A DNA stretch of 64,000 nt, from positions 1,674,001 through 1,738,000 of the forward strand of contig NZ_AP018437.1 in the NCBI RefSeq assembly GCF_003966975.1, read 5' to 3'. Positions within the stretch are counted from its first letter, which is position 1; each line of letters begins with the position of its first letter. Below, piece by piece: positions 8,368-16,303 of this stretch. Origin of the DNA: Pelolinea submarina. Lineage in GTDB: Bacteria; Chloroflexota; Anaerolineae; Anaerolineales; Anaerolineaceae. Both the position numbers and the translations under genes were made by a program. The notes under the pieces are model-generated. The model made no database searches. It saw nothing but the letters and a program-made list of their open reading frames with translations, and was not told the DNA's origin.

Positions 8368-8787
8368 GTGATGGACGCTGAACGCCCATTTTCCGGATTC
8401 AAAGAAGTTCCCCATAAGGCCGACATCGCATTGGATGTCTTCGCGCCGAATCTTCCTGAAATGTTTATCAATGCCGCAATGGGTTTATATCATATTCTGG
8501 GCATCCGTAAAGGGACTACCGACCTGGAAGAAATCCATATTACGTTGGATGATATTGACCGGGAAGGGTTGTTGGTTGTATTTCTGACTGAACTGCTTTA
8601 CAGGGTCGAGGAAGGTCGCGTGGTGAATCAATTTTCCCTTACCATCCATGAGAATCATCTTGAGGCGGATCTCAAGGTAGTTCCTGTTTTATCCAGGCAG
8701 CGTGAGGTCAAGGCAGTCACATATCATGAATTAAAGATTAATAAAGAAAATGGCAGCTACCACACCCGGCTTGTATTTGATCTTTAA
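8368..8787 (+). CDS. Archease, RtcB cofactor
   Basis: Archease speeds up RtcB RNA ligase by promoting its guanylylation and turnover. The 139-residue product has the typical N-terminal PHKADIALDVFAPN (archease HTADIxxxxxG-type start), the metal-binding acidic residues and the C-terminal AVTYHELKI with a final Asp (VFDL). The reading frame opens with GTG at 8368 and has an ATG at 8371. Neither has a Shine-Dalgarno sequence and both follow a TATAAT by five to eight bases, so translation is probably leaderless from one of them. It is followed after 27 bases by rtcB, the usual functional pairing. Confidence 0.93.
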   Translation: MMDAERPFSGFKEVPHKADIALDVFAPNLPEMFINAAMGLYHILGIRKGTTDLEEIHITLDDIDREGLLVVFLTELLYRVEEGRVVNQFSLTIHENHLEADLKVVPVLSRQREVKAVTYHELKINKENGSYHTRLVFDL

Positions 8788-8814
8788 CCTGTAATAATTA
8801 ATTAAGGAAACATA

Positions 8815-10251
8815 ATGGATCTCAAGCAGATAGAAAAGATCAATACCTATGAATGGGAGATCAGCCGATCTGTTCAGCCCTGGATGCGCGTACCGGTCAG
8901 GATATTTTCGGATGAAATCATGCTGAAAGCTGCCTTGCAGGATCGTTCTTTAGACCAAGCTGTCAATGCCGCTTCATTGCCCGGATTGGTGGGCAGCGTT
9001 TGCGTCATGCCGGATGTGCATCAGGGGTATGGTTTTCCCATTGGCGGTGTGGCTGCTACGGACGTGCAGGAGGGCGTAATTTCACCGGGTGGGATTGGAT
9101 ACGATATCAACTGCGGCGTGCGTTTGATGGCCAGCGATTTGCCCAGGCAGGCAGCCGAGCATTTATTGGAAGATTTTACGCGGCTGCTGTATCAGGCTTG
9201 CCCCAGCGGGGTGGGCGAGAAGGGCATCGTACAGGTACAAGCCAAGGAATTGAGGCGCATCTGTGAGCAGGGCAGTGGTTGGGCTTTGAAAAACGGATTT
9301 GCCGACCGGGAGGATATCGAGACCAGCGAAGATGGCGGCTGTATTGCGGGCGCGGATTGGGCCGCAGTCAGTCGGCGCGCTTCTGAACGCGGCGCGGAAC
9401 AGATTGGATCGTTGGGCTCCGGCAACCATTTTATCGAAGTGGATTATGTTGAACAGGTCTTCGATGAGCAGGCGGCGGCGGTCATGGGTCTTCATAAGGG
9501 AAGTATAGCTATCCAACTGCATTCCGGTTCGCGCGGCTTCGGCCACCAGGTTTGCACGGATTTTGTCCATCAATTTCAGGCCGTTGCAGCCAAATACCAC
9601 ATCCAACTGCCGGATCGCGAGCTGGTGTGCGCGCCTTTGAACTCCACGGAAGGGCGCGCTTATTTGTCGGCCATGCGGGCGGCTGCGAATTACGCCTTCT
9701 GCAACCGGCAGGTTTTGGCTTACGCAGTCCGGCAGACTTTTGAAGATTGTTTCCCCGGATATCATTTGCGCAATGTTTACGATTTGGCGCACAACATTGG
9801 CAAAATTGAAACGCACCGAATTGGCGGACAATCGGTTCGCGTCTGTGTGCACCGCAAAGGAGCCACGCGCGCTTTTGCCCCGGGCCATCCGGATCTGCCG
9901 CAGCAATATCAAAAAATCGGACAACCGGTATTGGTGCCGGGCAGCATGGGAACCAGTTCCTGGGTACTGGTGGGAACTGAAAGCGCTATGCTCAAATCCT
10001 TCGGATCGTGCAGCCACGGCGCCGGACGTGTGCTCAGCCGCACACAGGCCAAGAAAGAAGTCAACGGCGGACAGCTGCGAGAGGAATTGGCAGCGCGCGG
10101 AATTTTCGTGCAAGCGGGTTCACTGCGTGGATTAGCTGAAGAGGCGCCGCGGGCGTATAAGAATATTGACCGCGTGATTGAATGCATCGAGGGCACCGGC
10201 CTGGGCCGGAGTGTGGCGCGGCTGGTGCCGTTGGCCGTCATCAAGGGTTAG
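8815..10251 (+). CDS. rtcB: RNA-splicing ligase RtcB
   Basis: RtcB joins RNA ends carrying 2',3'-cyclic phosphate or 3'-phosphate to 5'-hydroxyl ends, using GTP and manganese, in tRNA splicing or RNA repair. The metal-binding and guanylylation motifs are complete. They include [26 protein letters not shown] (metal Cys), [54 protein letters not shown] and [15 protein letters not shown], where the His is the guanylylated residue. The length of 478 is normal. GGAAACAT precedes the ATG, a weak ribosome site. It follows archease directly and ends tail to tail with the PHP gene, the two stop codons overlapping by three bases. No RtcA or RtcR homologue is beside it. Confidence 0.96.
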   Translation: MDLKQIEKINTYEWEISRSVQPWMRVPVRIFSDEIMLKAALQDRSLDQAVNAASLPGLVGSVCVMPDVHQGYGFPIGGVAATDVQEGVISPGGIGYDINCGVRLMASDLPRQAAEHLLEDFTRLLYQACPSGVGEKGIVQVQAKELRRICEQGSGWALKNGFADREDIETSEDGGCIAGADWAAVSRRASERGAEQIGSLGSGNHFIEVDYVEQVFDEQAAAVMGLHKGSIAIQLHSGSRGFGHQVCTDFVHQFQAVAAKYHIQLPDRELVCAPLNSTEGRAYLSAMRAAANYAFCNRQVLAYAVRQTFEDCFPGYHLRNVYDLAHNIGKIETHRIGGQSVRVCVHRKGATRAFAPGHPDLPQQYQKIGQPVLVPGSMGTSSWVLVGTESAMLKSFGSCSHGAGRVLSRTQAKKEVNGGQLREELAARGIFVQAGSLRGLAEEAPRAYKNIDRVIECIEGTGLGRSVARLVPLAVIKG

Positions 10252-11315
10252 TTTTCAGTAATCCAAATTGGATTACTGAAAATCCAACCGCGCTTCTTCC
10301 CCAGATAGTGCCGGTAGCATTCCAGACGATAAACGCCTGGCTGCGTTATCGGCCAGGAATAATCCTGTGTGACTTTCCTTGAATCGACCAGGCTGCCATC
10401 GCGGATCAATCTGCATTCAGCCGGAGCGGGCAGATGAACGGTTAATTGTTGGCCGTCTTCAAAACTTCCGCTTTCACCCATTTCAAGCTTGCCTTTGTCC
10501 GAAGCAGCGAAGAAACGGAAACCGCGTGTGGTGTGGGGCAGGTCATAGCCGATGAAAGCGCGGCCTTGACCTAGCGCGCTGATAATTTTCTGACTGTCCT
10601 TTTCAGCTTCTCCGCTGAGTCCTTCCTACAGCAAGATGTGGGTGTGAATACTACAGAAGTGATAGGCATAGGGAAAGACTTCCAATTTAATAGGCCCGAA
10701 ATCAAAGTGAAAGGTGTGGGCATCCACACCGCCGATGGCGTAGGTGTGCTGGCCTTCATTGAGCATCCGATCCCAAATGGCGCGGATCTGCGCGGGCGGC
10801 TCCAGGGCCATGAGTTGCGGAAAGAGCGCGAATAAAACGACCTGCAGGTTATTCGTTACACGGATTTTCAATTCGCTGAGGTTATTCCAAATTTCCAGGC
10901 CGGTGAAATTACGCACCTGCCAATCTACCCAGGAAAGGTCGGCCTCATCGATAATGGGCAGTTCAGGATCGTAGGCATGCGCGATAAAAGAAAGACCGCC
11001 ATCTGACCGGATGGCATCGATTAGCTTCTGCGGGTCGTGCGCGGCGGGGGATAGGTCTTGCTTAATGCCCAACGCGAGCATGTGGTTTTTCTGGGGTTGG
11101 CGGTTCTTATCGTGGATTTCTTCGCCCGTCATCAGCAGGACACGGCGGCCGTCGGCATTGTAATAGCCGTTGAATCCCGTTGGAAAAACATTGTGATCGG
11201 TCATCATGATCACGTCCACACGATATTTCGCGGCCTCTTTGGCGATTTGAGGAGGTGTTTTTAACCCATCCGAGTATACGGAATGGATATGGATGCTGGT
11301 GATGATTTCTTCCAT
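10248..11315 (-). pseudogene. PHP-domain phosphoesterase-like gene interrupted by an in-frame TAG
   Basis: The first 229 codons encode a PHP metal-dependent phosphoesterase fold: HIHSVYSDG, MMTDHNVF, FIAHAYDPE and GGVDAHTF supply the metal ligands. At 10626-10628 the frame meets TAG right after THILL. The same frame then continues without another stop for 125 codons (EGLSGEAEKDSQKI, RAFIGYDLPHTTRGFRF, MGESGSFEDG, APAECRLIRDG, YRLECYR) to 10248. That downstream part has the look of the C-terminal beta-rich domain normally found in this protein type, so a single base change has split one gene. All three stop codons are used as normal stops in the window, which argues against recoding. A sequencing error is equally possible. 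Confidence 0.85.
10252..10282. repeat. Perfect inverted repeat between rtcB and the PHP gene
   Basis: Arms of 15 bp (beginning TTTTCAGTAATCCAA) flank a single central A. It begins right after the rtcB stop and lies inside the last codons of the convergent PHP gene, which encode [11 protein letters not shown]. It has AAAA/TTTT at its outer ends, so it may act as a weak two-way terminator, but there is no long U-run. Confidence 0.7.
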
Positions 11316-11318
11316 GAG

Positions 11319-11348
11319 TTGACGTTTAGCCTAAATAAAAGGTATAAT
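11319..11348 (+). promoter_or_regulatory. Promoter of secG
   Basis: TTGACG (11319-11324) and TATAAT (11343-11348) are separated by 18 bases. The -35 overlaps the first bases upstream of the divergent PHP gene. Transcription would start about 11355 and give a leader carrying GGAGG. Confidence 0.75.
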
Positions 11349-11380
11349 CCTTTCTGTTTTCACAATCATTGGAGGTTAGG

Positions 11381-11602
11381 TTGGTAACTTTTTTTCAAAT
11401 CGCATTGATTATAACTTCAGTAGCGCTTATTCTCAGCGTTGTATTGCAGAATAAGGGTGTTGGTTTAGGCGGCTTAACCGGTCAGGACATGGCCACCACG
11501 TACGGATCACGTCGTGGGATTGAAAAAACCTTGTTCTGGGTCACCATCATTTTAGCGATTGTATTTGTGATTTTGGTGTTGGCAACGATCGCGATTAGCT
11601 GA
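11381..11602 (+). CDS. secG: Preprotein translocase subunit SecG
   Basis: SecG is the small auxiliary subunit of the SecYEG channel. The product has two membrane segments (about 3-21 and 50-70) and the typical loop between them: VVLQNKGVGLGGLTGQD followed by TTYGSRRG, the SecG family pattern. The frame is open from 11369, but GGAGG at 11371-11375 lies five bases before the TTG at 11381. I therefore take that TTG as the start, giving 73 residues. It is transcribed alone from a consensus promoter and ends in a strong terminator. Confidence 0.9.
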   Translation: MVTFFQIALIITSVALILSVVLQNKGVGLGGLTGQDMATTYGSRRGIEKTLFWVTIILAIVFVILVLATIAIS

Positions 11603-11621
11603 TTTAATCCACCTGATTATT

Positions 11622-11660
11622 AAGGGCATCTTCTTTTGTATTCGGAAGAATGCCCTTTTT
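11622..11660 (+). terminator. Intrinsic terminator after secG
   Basis: AAGGGCAT (11622-11629) pairs with ATGCCCTT (11650-11657); an inner CTTC/GAAG extends the stem past one bulged base. A T-run follows. Confidence 0.85.
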
Positions 11661-11679
11661 AATGTAAAATCATTCAGAT

Positions 11680-13341
11680 ATGAAGAAATTCCGTTGGCAA
11701 ATCATCATCATTCTTGTAACAGGAATTGTGATGGGTTTGCTTCTCCTCAGCGAACAAACCGGTTTCCGTTTAGTTTCCCCTGTACCCACCAGCGGCGGTG
11801 TTTACACTGAAGCATTGATCGGTAGTATGCAGCGGTTGAACCCTGCACTGGATTATTACAACTCAGCCGACCGCGACGTGGATCGATTGATTTTCAGCAG
11901 TCTGATCAAGTTCGATGATAAAGGGCTGCCAAAGAGCGATCTGGCTGAAACCTGGGGAATTTCTTATGATGGCTTAACCTACAACTTCCAATTACGTGAA
12001 AACGCGAAATGGCATGACGGACAAACGGTAACGGCTGAGGATGTGGTTTTCACCGTTGATTTGCTGCGCGATCCGGATTCCGTACTTCCCGATGATATTA
12101 AAGAAATCTGGAATACAGTTCAGGTCACCGCCCTCAGCGATAACCTGGTGCAATTCCAGCTGCCGGAAGCTTTTTCACCTTTCATGGATTATCTGGATTT
12201 TGGAATTTTGCCCAAACACCTTTTGGGTGGAATGACCTACGCGGAAATTATTAATTCGCAATTCAACCTGAGCCCGGTTGGCAGCGGCCCGTATAAATTC
12301 GAGAGTCTGCTGGTTGAAGAGGGAAAGATCCAGGGTGTGGTTCTATCCTCTAATTCAAATTATTATCTGAATACACCTTACATTAATGATTTTGTTTTCC
12401 GATATTACAGCGATGCGCAGAGCGCTTATTCCGCTTATGAAGAAGGCACTGTGCAGGGTATCAGCCAGGTAACCACGGATATTCTTCCACAGGTTTTGGC
12501 TAATTCGGAAATTGCGCTTTATAGTGCCGTGGAACCCAAATTTTCCATTATCCTTTTCAACCTGAACAATTCCGACGTAAAGTTTTTACAGGATGAGAAT
12601 ATCCGCCGGGCGCTGCTGATGGCGCTGGATCGGCGCGGCATGATCGATCGGATTTTGGGCGGGCAGGGTGTAATTGCCGATGTACCGGTGCTGCCGAGTA
12701 ACTGGGCCTATTACAGCAGTGTTTCGCGGGTTGATCAGGATGTGGCAGCAGCCGAAAGTTTATTAAAAGAGGCTGATTACACGCTCGAACAAGAGGGTGC
12801 GACAGTGCGCAGTAAGGATGGCGAACAGCTATCATTCCGTATGATTCACCCTAACGATGCTTATCATACCCAACTGGCGGAAGCGATTCAATCGGATTGG
12901 AAGAAGATTGGTGTTGAGGTTGAATTGGTCCCCGTATCATACGATGCCCTAATACTGGATCATTTGCAGCCATTGACTTACGAGGCGGCGTTAATAGATA
13001 TCAACTACTCGCGATCACCCGATCCGGATCCATACCCATTCTGGGATCAAGCCCAACAAACCGGCGGACAAAATTACTCGCAATGGGAGAACCGAATTGT
13101 GAGCCAATACCTGGAAGAAGGGCGTGTACTGCGGGAAACCGGCGAACGAGCCAAACTGTATCGAAATTTCCAGGTAGTTTTTTCCGAAGAATTACCGGCA
13201 TTGCCTTTGTTTTATCCGGTTTACAATTTCGCTGTGGATAAATCCGTACAGGGTATCCGCCTGGGATCCTGGTATGATACCGGCGACAGATTCAACAACA
13301 TTAGCGAATGGTATTTACTCGCGCAAACTTCTACGGAATAA
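11680..13341 (+). CDS. ABC transporter substrate-binding protein, peptide/nickel type (SBP family 5)
   Basis: An extracytoplasmic solute-binding protein of 553 residues. An N-terminal hydrophobic segment (about 5-23) has no lipobox Cys, so it is either a signal peptide or a membrane anchor. The family 5 hallmarks are clear: SADRDVDRLIFSSLIKFD, LAETWGISYDGLTYNFQLRENAKWHDGQTVTAEDVVFT, SPVGSGPYKF, FNLNNSDVKFLQDENIRRALLMALDR and a C-terminal GDRFNNISEWYL. It probably binds oligopeptides or a similar ligand and hands it to an ABC permease, but no permease or ATPase genes are adjacent. The ATG has no Shine-Dalgarno sequence and lies nine bases after TAAAAT, so the mRNA may be leaderless. Confidence 0.9.
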   Translation: MKKFRWQIIIILVTGIVMGLLLLSEQTGFRLVSPVPTSGGVYTEALIGSMQRLNPALDYYNSADRDVDRLIFSSLIKFDDKGLPKSDLAETWGISYDGLTYNFQLRENAKWHDGQTVTAEDVVFTVDLLRDPDSVLPDDIKEIWNTVQVTALSDNLVQFQLPEAFSPFMDYLDFGILPKHLLGGMTYAEIINSQFNLSPVGSGPYKFESLLVEEGKIQGVVLSSNSNYYLNTPYINDFVFRYYSDAQSAYSAYEEGTVQGISQVTTDILPQVLANSEIALYSAVEPKFSIILFNLNNSDVKFLQDENIRRALLMALDRRGMIDRILGGQGVIADVPVLPSNWAYYSSVSRVDQDVAAAESLLKEADYTLEQEGATVRSKDGEQLSFRMIHPNDAYHTQLAEAIQSDWKKIGVEVELVPVSYDALILDHLQPLTYEAALIDINYSRSPDPDPYPFWDQAQQTGGQNYSQWENRIVSQYLEEGRVLRETGERAKLYRNFQVVFSEELPALPLFYPVYNFAVDKSVQGIRLGSWYDTGDRFNNISEWYLLAQTSTE

Positions 13342-13360
13342 TTAATCCAAAAGAGGTAAG

Positions 13361-13876
13361 ATGAGATGGTTTTTCAGCGGTAAGGGAGATGAGGGAAAAT
13401 CATCCTTGATGGACGGCATCCCAATTGCTAAAAACAATGCTGCCTTTGAACTGATCGGAACACTGGATGAATTGAACGCTGCGCTGGGCTTGGCAATTAG
13501 CTTCTGTGAAGATAAATCGCTCAATGATGATCTGTTGTATCTTCAAAAAAATATTTCCGGCCTGATGGGTGTTATCGCCGGTTTTCCTCTCTCAGCTGAC
13601 GGCAGCCAAATTGGCCTGGCGAAGTTTCTTGAATGGATTGAAGAGCGTATTGAGTACTATGGGGGAGATATTGAAAATCCCAAACAATTTGTCTTTTCCG
13701 GAAAGACTAGTGTGGGTGCGGCTCTGGATATGGCTCGTACGATTGTCAGGAGAGCAGAACGCCGGGCAGTGGACTATCGAGAGATAACTCCCAATATGGA
13801 TAAATCCATTTCAGCTGTATTGAACAGACTCTCATCACTTTTCTTCCTTATGCGTCTTCACATGGATCTTATGTGA
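13361..13876 (+). CDS. PduO-type cob(I)alamin adenosyltransferase
   Basis: It transfers the adenosyl group of ATP to cob(I)alamin, making coenzyme B12. The 171-residue product has the N-terminal nucleotide-binding SGKGDEGKSSL (a variant of TxTGDxGxT), GTLDELNAALG, and the hallmark ARTIVRRAERRAVDY that binds ATP, then LNRLSSLFFLMRL. The first motif differs from the common form, so activity is likely but not certain. AGAGGTAAG precedes the ATG. It lies 19 bases after the binding-protein gene but has no obvious functional link to it; no other cobalamin genes are in the window. Confidence 0.87.
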   Translation: MRWFFSGKGDEGKSSLMDGIPIAKNNAAFELIGTLDELNAALGLAISFCEDKSLNDDLLYLQKNISGLMGVIAGFPLSADGSQIGLAKFLEWIEERIEYYGGDIENPKQFVFSGKTSVGAALDMARTIVRRAERRAVDYREITPNMDKSISAVLNRLSSLFFLMRLHMDLM

Positions 13877-13968
13877 AAATTTTCCAAAACAATTGGCAAT
13901 AGATATAATATAAGCTATAATCTCCTAGTTGTTCGGAGGGCGGACATATTTATTGTTATTTAAAGGAT

Positions 13969-14700
13969 GTGAGCTTGGAAGAACAACAACATATTATTGA
14001 AACTTTTTCAGAGATGGCTCCCCGTTATGAGAGCTTGATGAACAGTGAGTTGACCCGATTTTGGGGGTTTACTTACGAGAATTTCGTGGGCGAATTTCTG
14101 GAAGGGCTGCAAACCAATTCAGAAGATATCATCCTCGATATCGCAACCGGCACCGCTTTTATTCCATCTTATCTTATCCGGCATCGGAAACCCTTTAAGA
14201 AAATTATCGGACTGGATTTAACCTTTCACATGCTGCACAATGCCGGCAGGAATATCCCGAATAGTGATAAGTATGAGAGGCCGGAATTAATTTGTGCTTC
14301 CGCGCATGAAATGCCCTTAAAGCCGGCTAGTATCGACCGGGCGATTTGCTGTTTGGCAACACACCACATGAACGCGGATCTGCTGCTTACGAATATTTTT
14401 ACCTCGCTTAAACCTGGCGGCGTGGCACATTTGGCCGACGCGGGCGGTTCCTCTAAATGGAAAAACGGGATTATCCGTTTCTTTATTAAATCCATTGCTT
14501 TCATGTACTTTTTGATTACGGAAAATTATTCACGGGCTATCGCTGAATCATCGGCTATTGCCAATATTCATACAACTACTGAATGGACTTCAATCGCAGA
14601 GGCGGAGGGCTTTATTAATATCAATATCCAGGAATTGAAGTCAAAAAAGTTTTGGGCGCCTAATCCAATCACCATGAAATTTGAAAAACCAGAGGAGTAG
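13969..14700 (+). CDS. Class I SAM-dependent methyltransferase
   Basis: The 243-residue protein has a Rossmann-type methyltransferase core. Motif I is DIATGTAFIP (about 54-63), motif II is IGLDLTFHML, and the post-core is LKPGGVAHLADAG. The acidic and aromatic acceptor site is not diagnostic, so the substrate is unknown; overall it resembles ubiE/menaquinone-type and polyketide-type methyltransferases. The start is GTG with AAAGGA just upstream. A TATAAT-like element occurs near 13904-13921. The next gene, a GH3-type adenylating enzyme, starts seven bases after the stop, so the two are almost certainly cotranscribed and may modify the same small carboxylic acid or lipid. Confidence 0.85.
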   Translation: MSLEEQQHIIETFSEMAPRYESLMNSELTRFWGFTYENFVGEFLEGLQTNSEDIILDIATGTAFIPSYLIRHRKPFKKIIGLDLTFHMLHNAGRNIPNSDKYERPELICASAHEMPLKPASIDRAICCLATHHMNADLLLTNIFTSLKPGGVAHLADAGGSSKWKNGIIRFFIKSIAFMYFLITENYSRAIAESSAIANIHTTTEWTSIAEAEGFININIQELKSKKFWAPNPITMKFEKPEE

Positions 14701-14706
14701 TAAAAA

Positions 14707-16293
14707 ATGACAATAGCATCAGATTTAATTCGTGAATCACAAAGGGATAAGCTTTGGTCTCGATATTGCGGCCACTTTGACCTTAGTATTAAAGAGTATA
14801 TGAAAATCCAGGAACGCTTACTGTTTGAACAATTTAATATATTGAAAGACAGTGAGATTGGAAGGCATTTTTATGGGAAAAGTGTTCCTAAATCGGTGCA
14901 GGAATTTCGCGAGAGAATACCTCTAACCACCTACGATGATTACATCGATTTGCTTAAAGATCGCGATGAATCTATCCTGCCAAAGGGAAATTACCGCTGG
15001 TCGCACACTTCCGGCAGATCAGGTGTACAAAAATGGATTCCCCTGACCGATAGAATGTATGAACGCTATGGCGAAGTTGCATTAACTGCCATGATTTTGT
15101 CTTCCGCAAAATACAAAGGGGACGTGCGGGTAGAACCAAATGATGTGTTGCTGCTGGGTACGGCACCGCTGCCATACACCTCCGGATATGTCAGCCATGC
15201 AACGGCGGATATCATAGATGTTCGTTTTGTGCCTCCCATCGAAGTAGGCGAGAAAATGGATTTCAGCGACAGAATTTCCGCTGGTTTCAGAATGGGAATG
15301 GATACGGGTATTGATTATTTTTATGGTCTGGCCAGTGTTTTGGGAAAGATGGGTGAGCGCTTTGAGGAGGGTGGTACGGGGAATACTTCCTTAAAGGGAA
15401 TGAAATTAACGACGATTTTTAAGCTGTTACGCGGAATGTTGATAGCTAAAAGCCAGCACCGTAACATTCTTCCACGCGATATCTGGAAATTAAAAGGCGT
15501 TATGGCAGGCGGTACGGATACGGACATCTATCGTGAACGTGTGGCGCACTATTGGGGCCGGGAACCTCTTGAAGGGTATGCCAGCACGGAAGGTGGCATG
15601 CAGAGCCTGCAAGCCTGGAATTACAAAGGCATGACCTTATTCCCGGATGTCGATTTCTACGAGTTTATCCCATTTGAAGAGCATTTGAAAAATAAAGCAG
15701 ATCCGTCATATACTCCCAAGACTGTCCTAACAGATGAGTTGGTGCCCGGAATTTACGAACTGGTCTTCACCAATCTCTTAGGCGGTATTGTCATGCGCTA
15801 TCGCATAGGAGATTTAATTACGATTGAGTCTATAGGTGACGAAGAGATTGGTTGTGTGCTGCCCCAGTTCCGTTTTTATTCCCGCGCGGATGACTTGATT
15901 GATTTAGGCAATATGATCCGTTTTACCGAGAAATCGATTTGGGAAACAATCGAAGCCGCTGGAATTGAAAACGTGGATTGGACTGCCAGGAAAGAAGCGA
16001 AAGATGGCAAACCGATTTTCCACCTATTCATCGAATTCAAACCCGGCCACGAGATTGATATCAAAGATGCTCAGGCTCGAATTGAAGAGAAAATGATAGA
16101 ATTTCATCCGGATTATGTTGGCCTAAGAGAAATTCTTGGCGAAAACAATTTTAAATTGTCTGCGTTACCCAGTGGCGCTTTTAACCACTTTATTGAGAGT
16201 CGTAAAGCCGAAGGTGCTGACTTGGCGCATTTGAAACCGCCACACATGCAGCCTAAAGCCGATGTATTTGATAAATTGGTGAATTTCGGATAA
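14707..16293 (+). CDS. GH3 family acyl-adenylate-forming protein
   Basis: GH3 proteins (auxin-responsive GH3 in plants, with bacterial relatives) adenylate a carboxylic acid and couple it to an amino acid or other amine. The 528-residue product has the three adenylate motifs: SHTSGRSGVQKWIPLT (about 98-113), YASTEGGM (about 295-302) and MRYRIGDLI (about 359-367). The C-terminal subdomain follows. The full length is present. The acyl and amine substrates are not predictable from sequence. It is preceded by a methyltransferase (7-base gap) and followed after ten bases by a GAF-HD-GYP membrane protein, suggesting a three-gene unit. Confidence 0.9.
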   Translation: MTIASDLIRESQRDKLWSRYCGHFDLSIKEYMKIQERLLFEQFNILKDSEIGRHFYGKSVPKSVQEFRERIPLTTYDDYIDLLKDRDESILPKGNYRWSHTSGRSGVQKWIPLTDRMYERYGEVALTAMILSSAKYKGDVRVEPNDVLLLGTAPLPYTSGYVSHATADIIDVRFVPPIEVGEKMDFSDRISAGFRMGMDTGIDYFYGLASVLGKMGERFEEGGTGNTSLKGMKLTTIFKLLRGMLIAKSQHRNILPRDIWKLKGVMAGGTDTDIYRERVAHYWGREPLEGYASTEGGMQSLQAWNYKGMTLFPDVDFYEFIPFEEHLKNKADPSYTPKTVLTDELVPGIYELVFTNLLGGIVMRYRIGDLITIESIGDEEIGCVLPQFRFYSRADDLIDLGNMIRFTEKSIWETIEAAGIENVDWTARKEAKDGKPIFHLFIEFKPGHEIDIKDAQARIEEKMIEFHPDYVGLREILGENNFKLSALPSGAFNHFIESRKAEGADLAHLKPPHMQPKADVFDKLVNFG

Positions 16294-16303
16294 ATTAGGT
16301 TAA

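Noticed and set aside
9163-10113. Long 316-codon minus-strand open frame
   Set aside because: It is antisense to rtcB, whose motifs are complete; its protein has no recognisable features.
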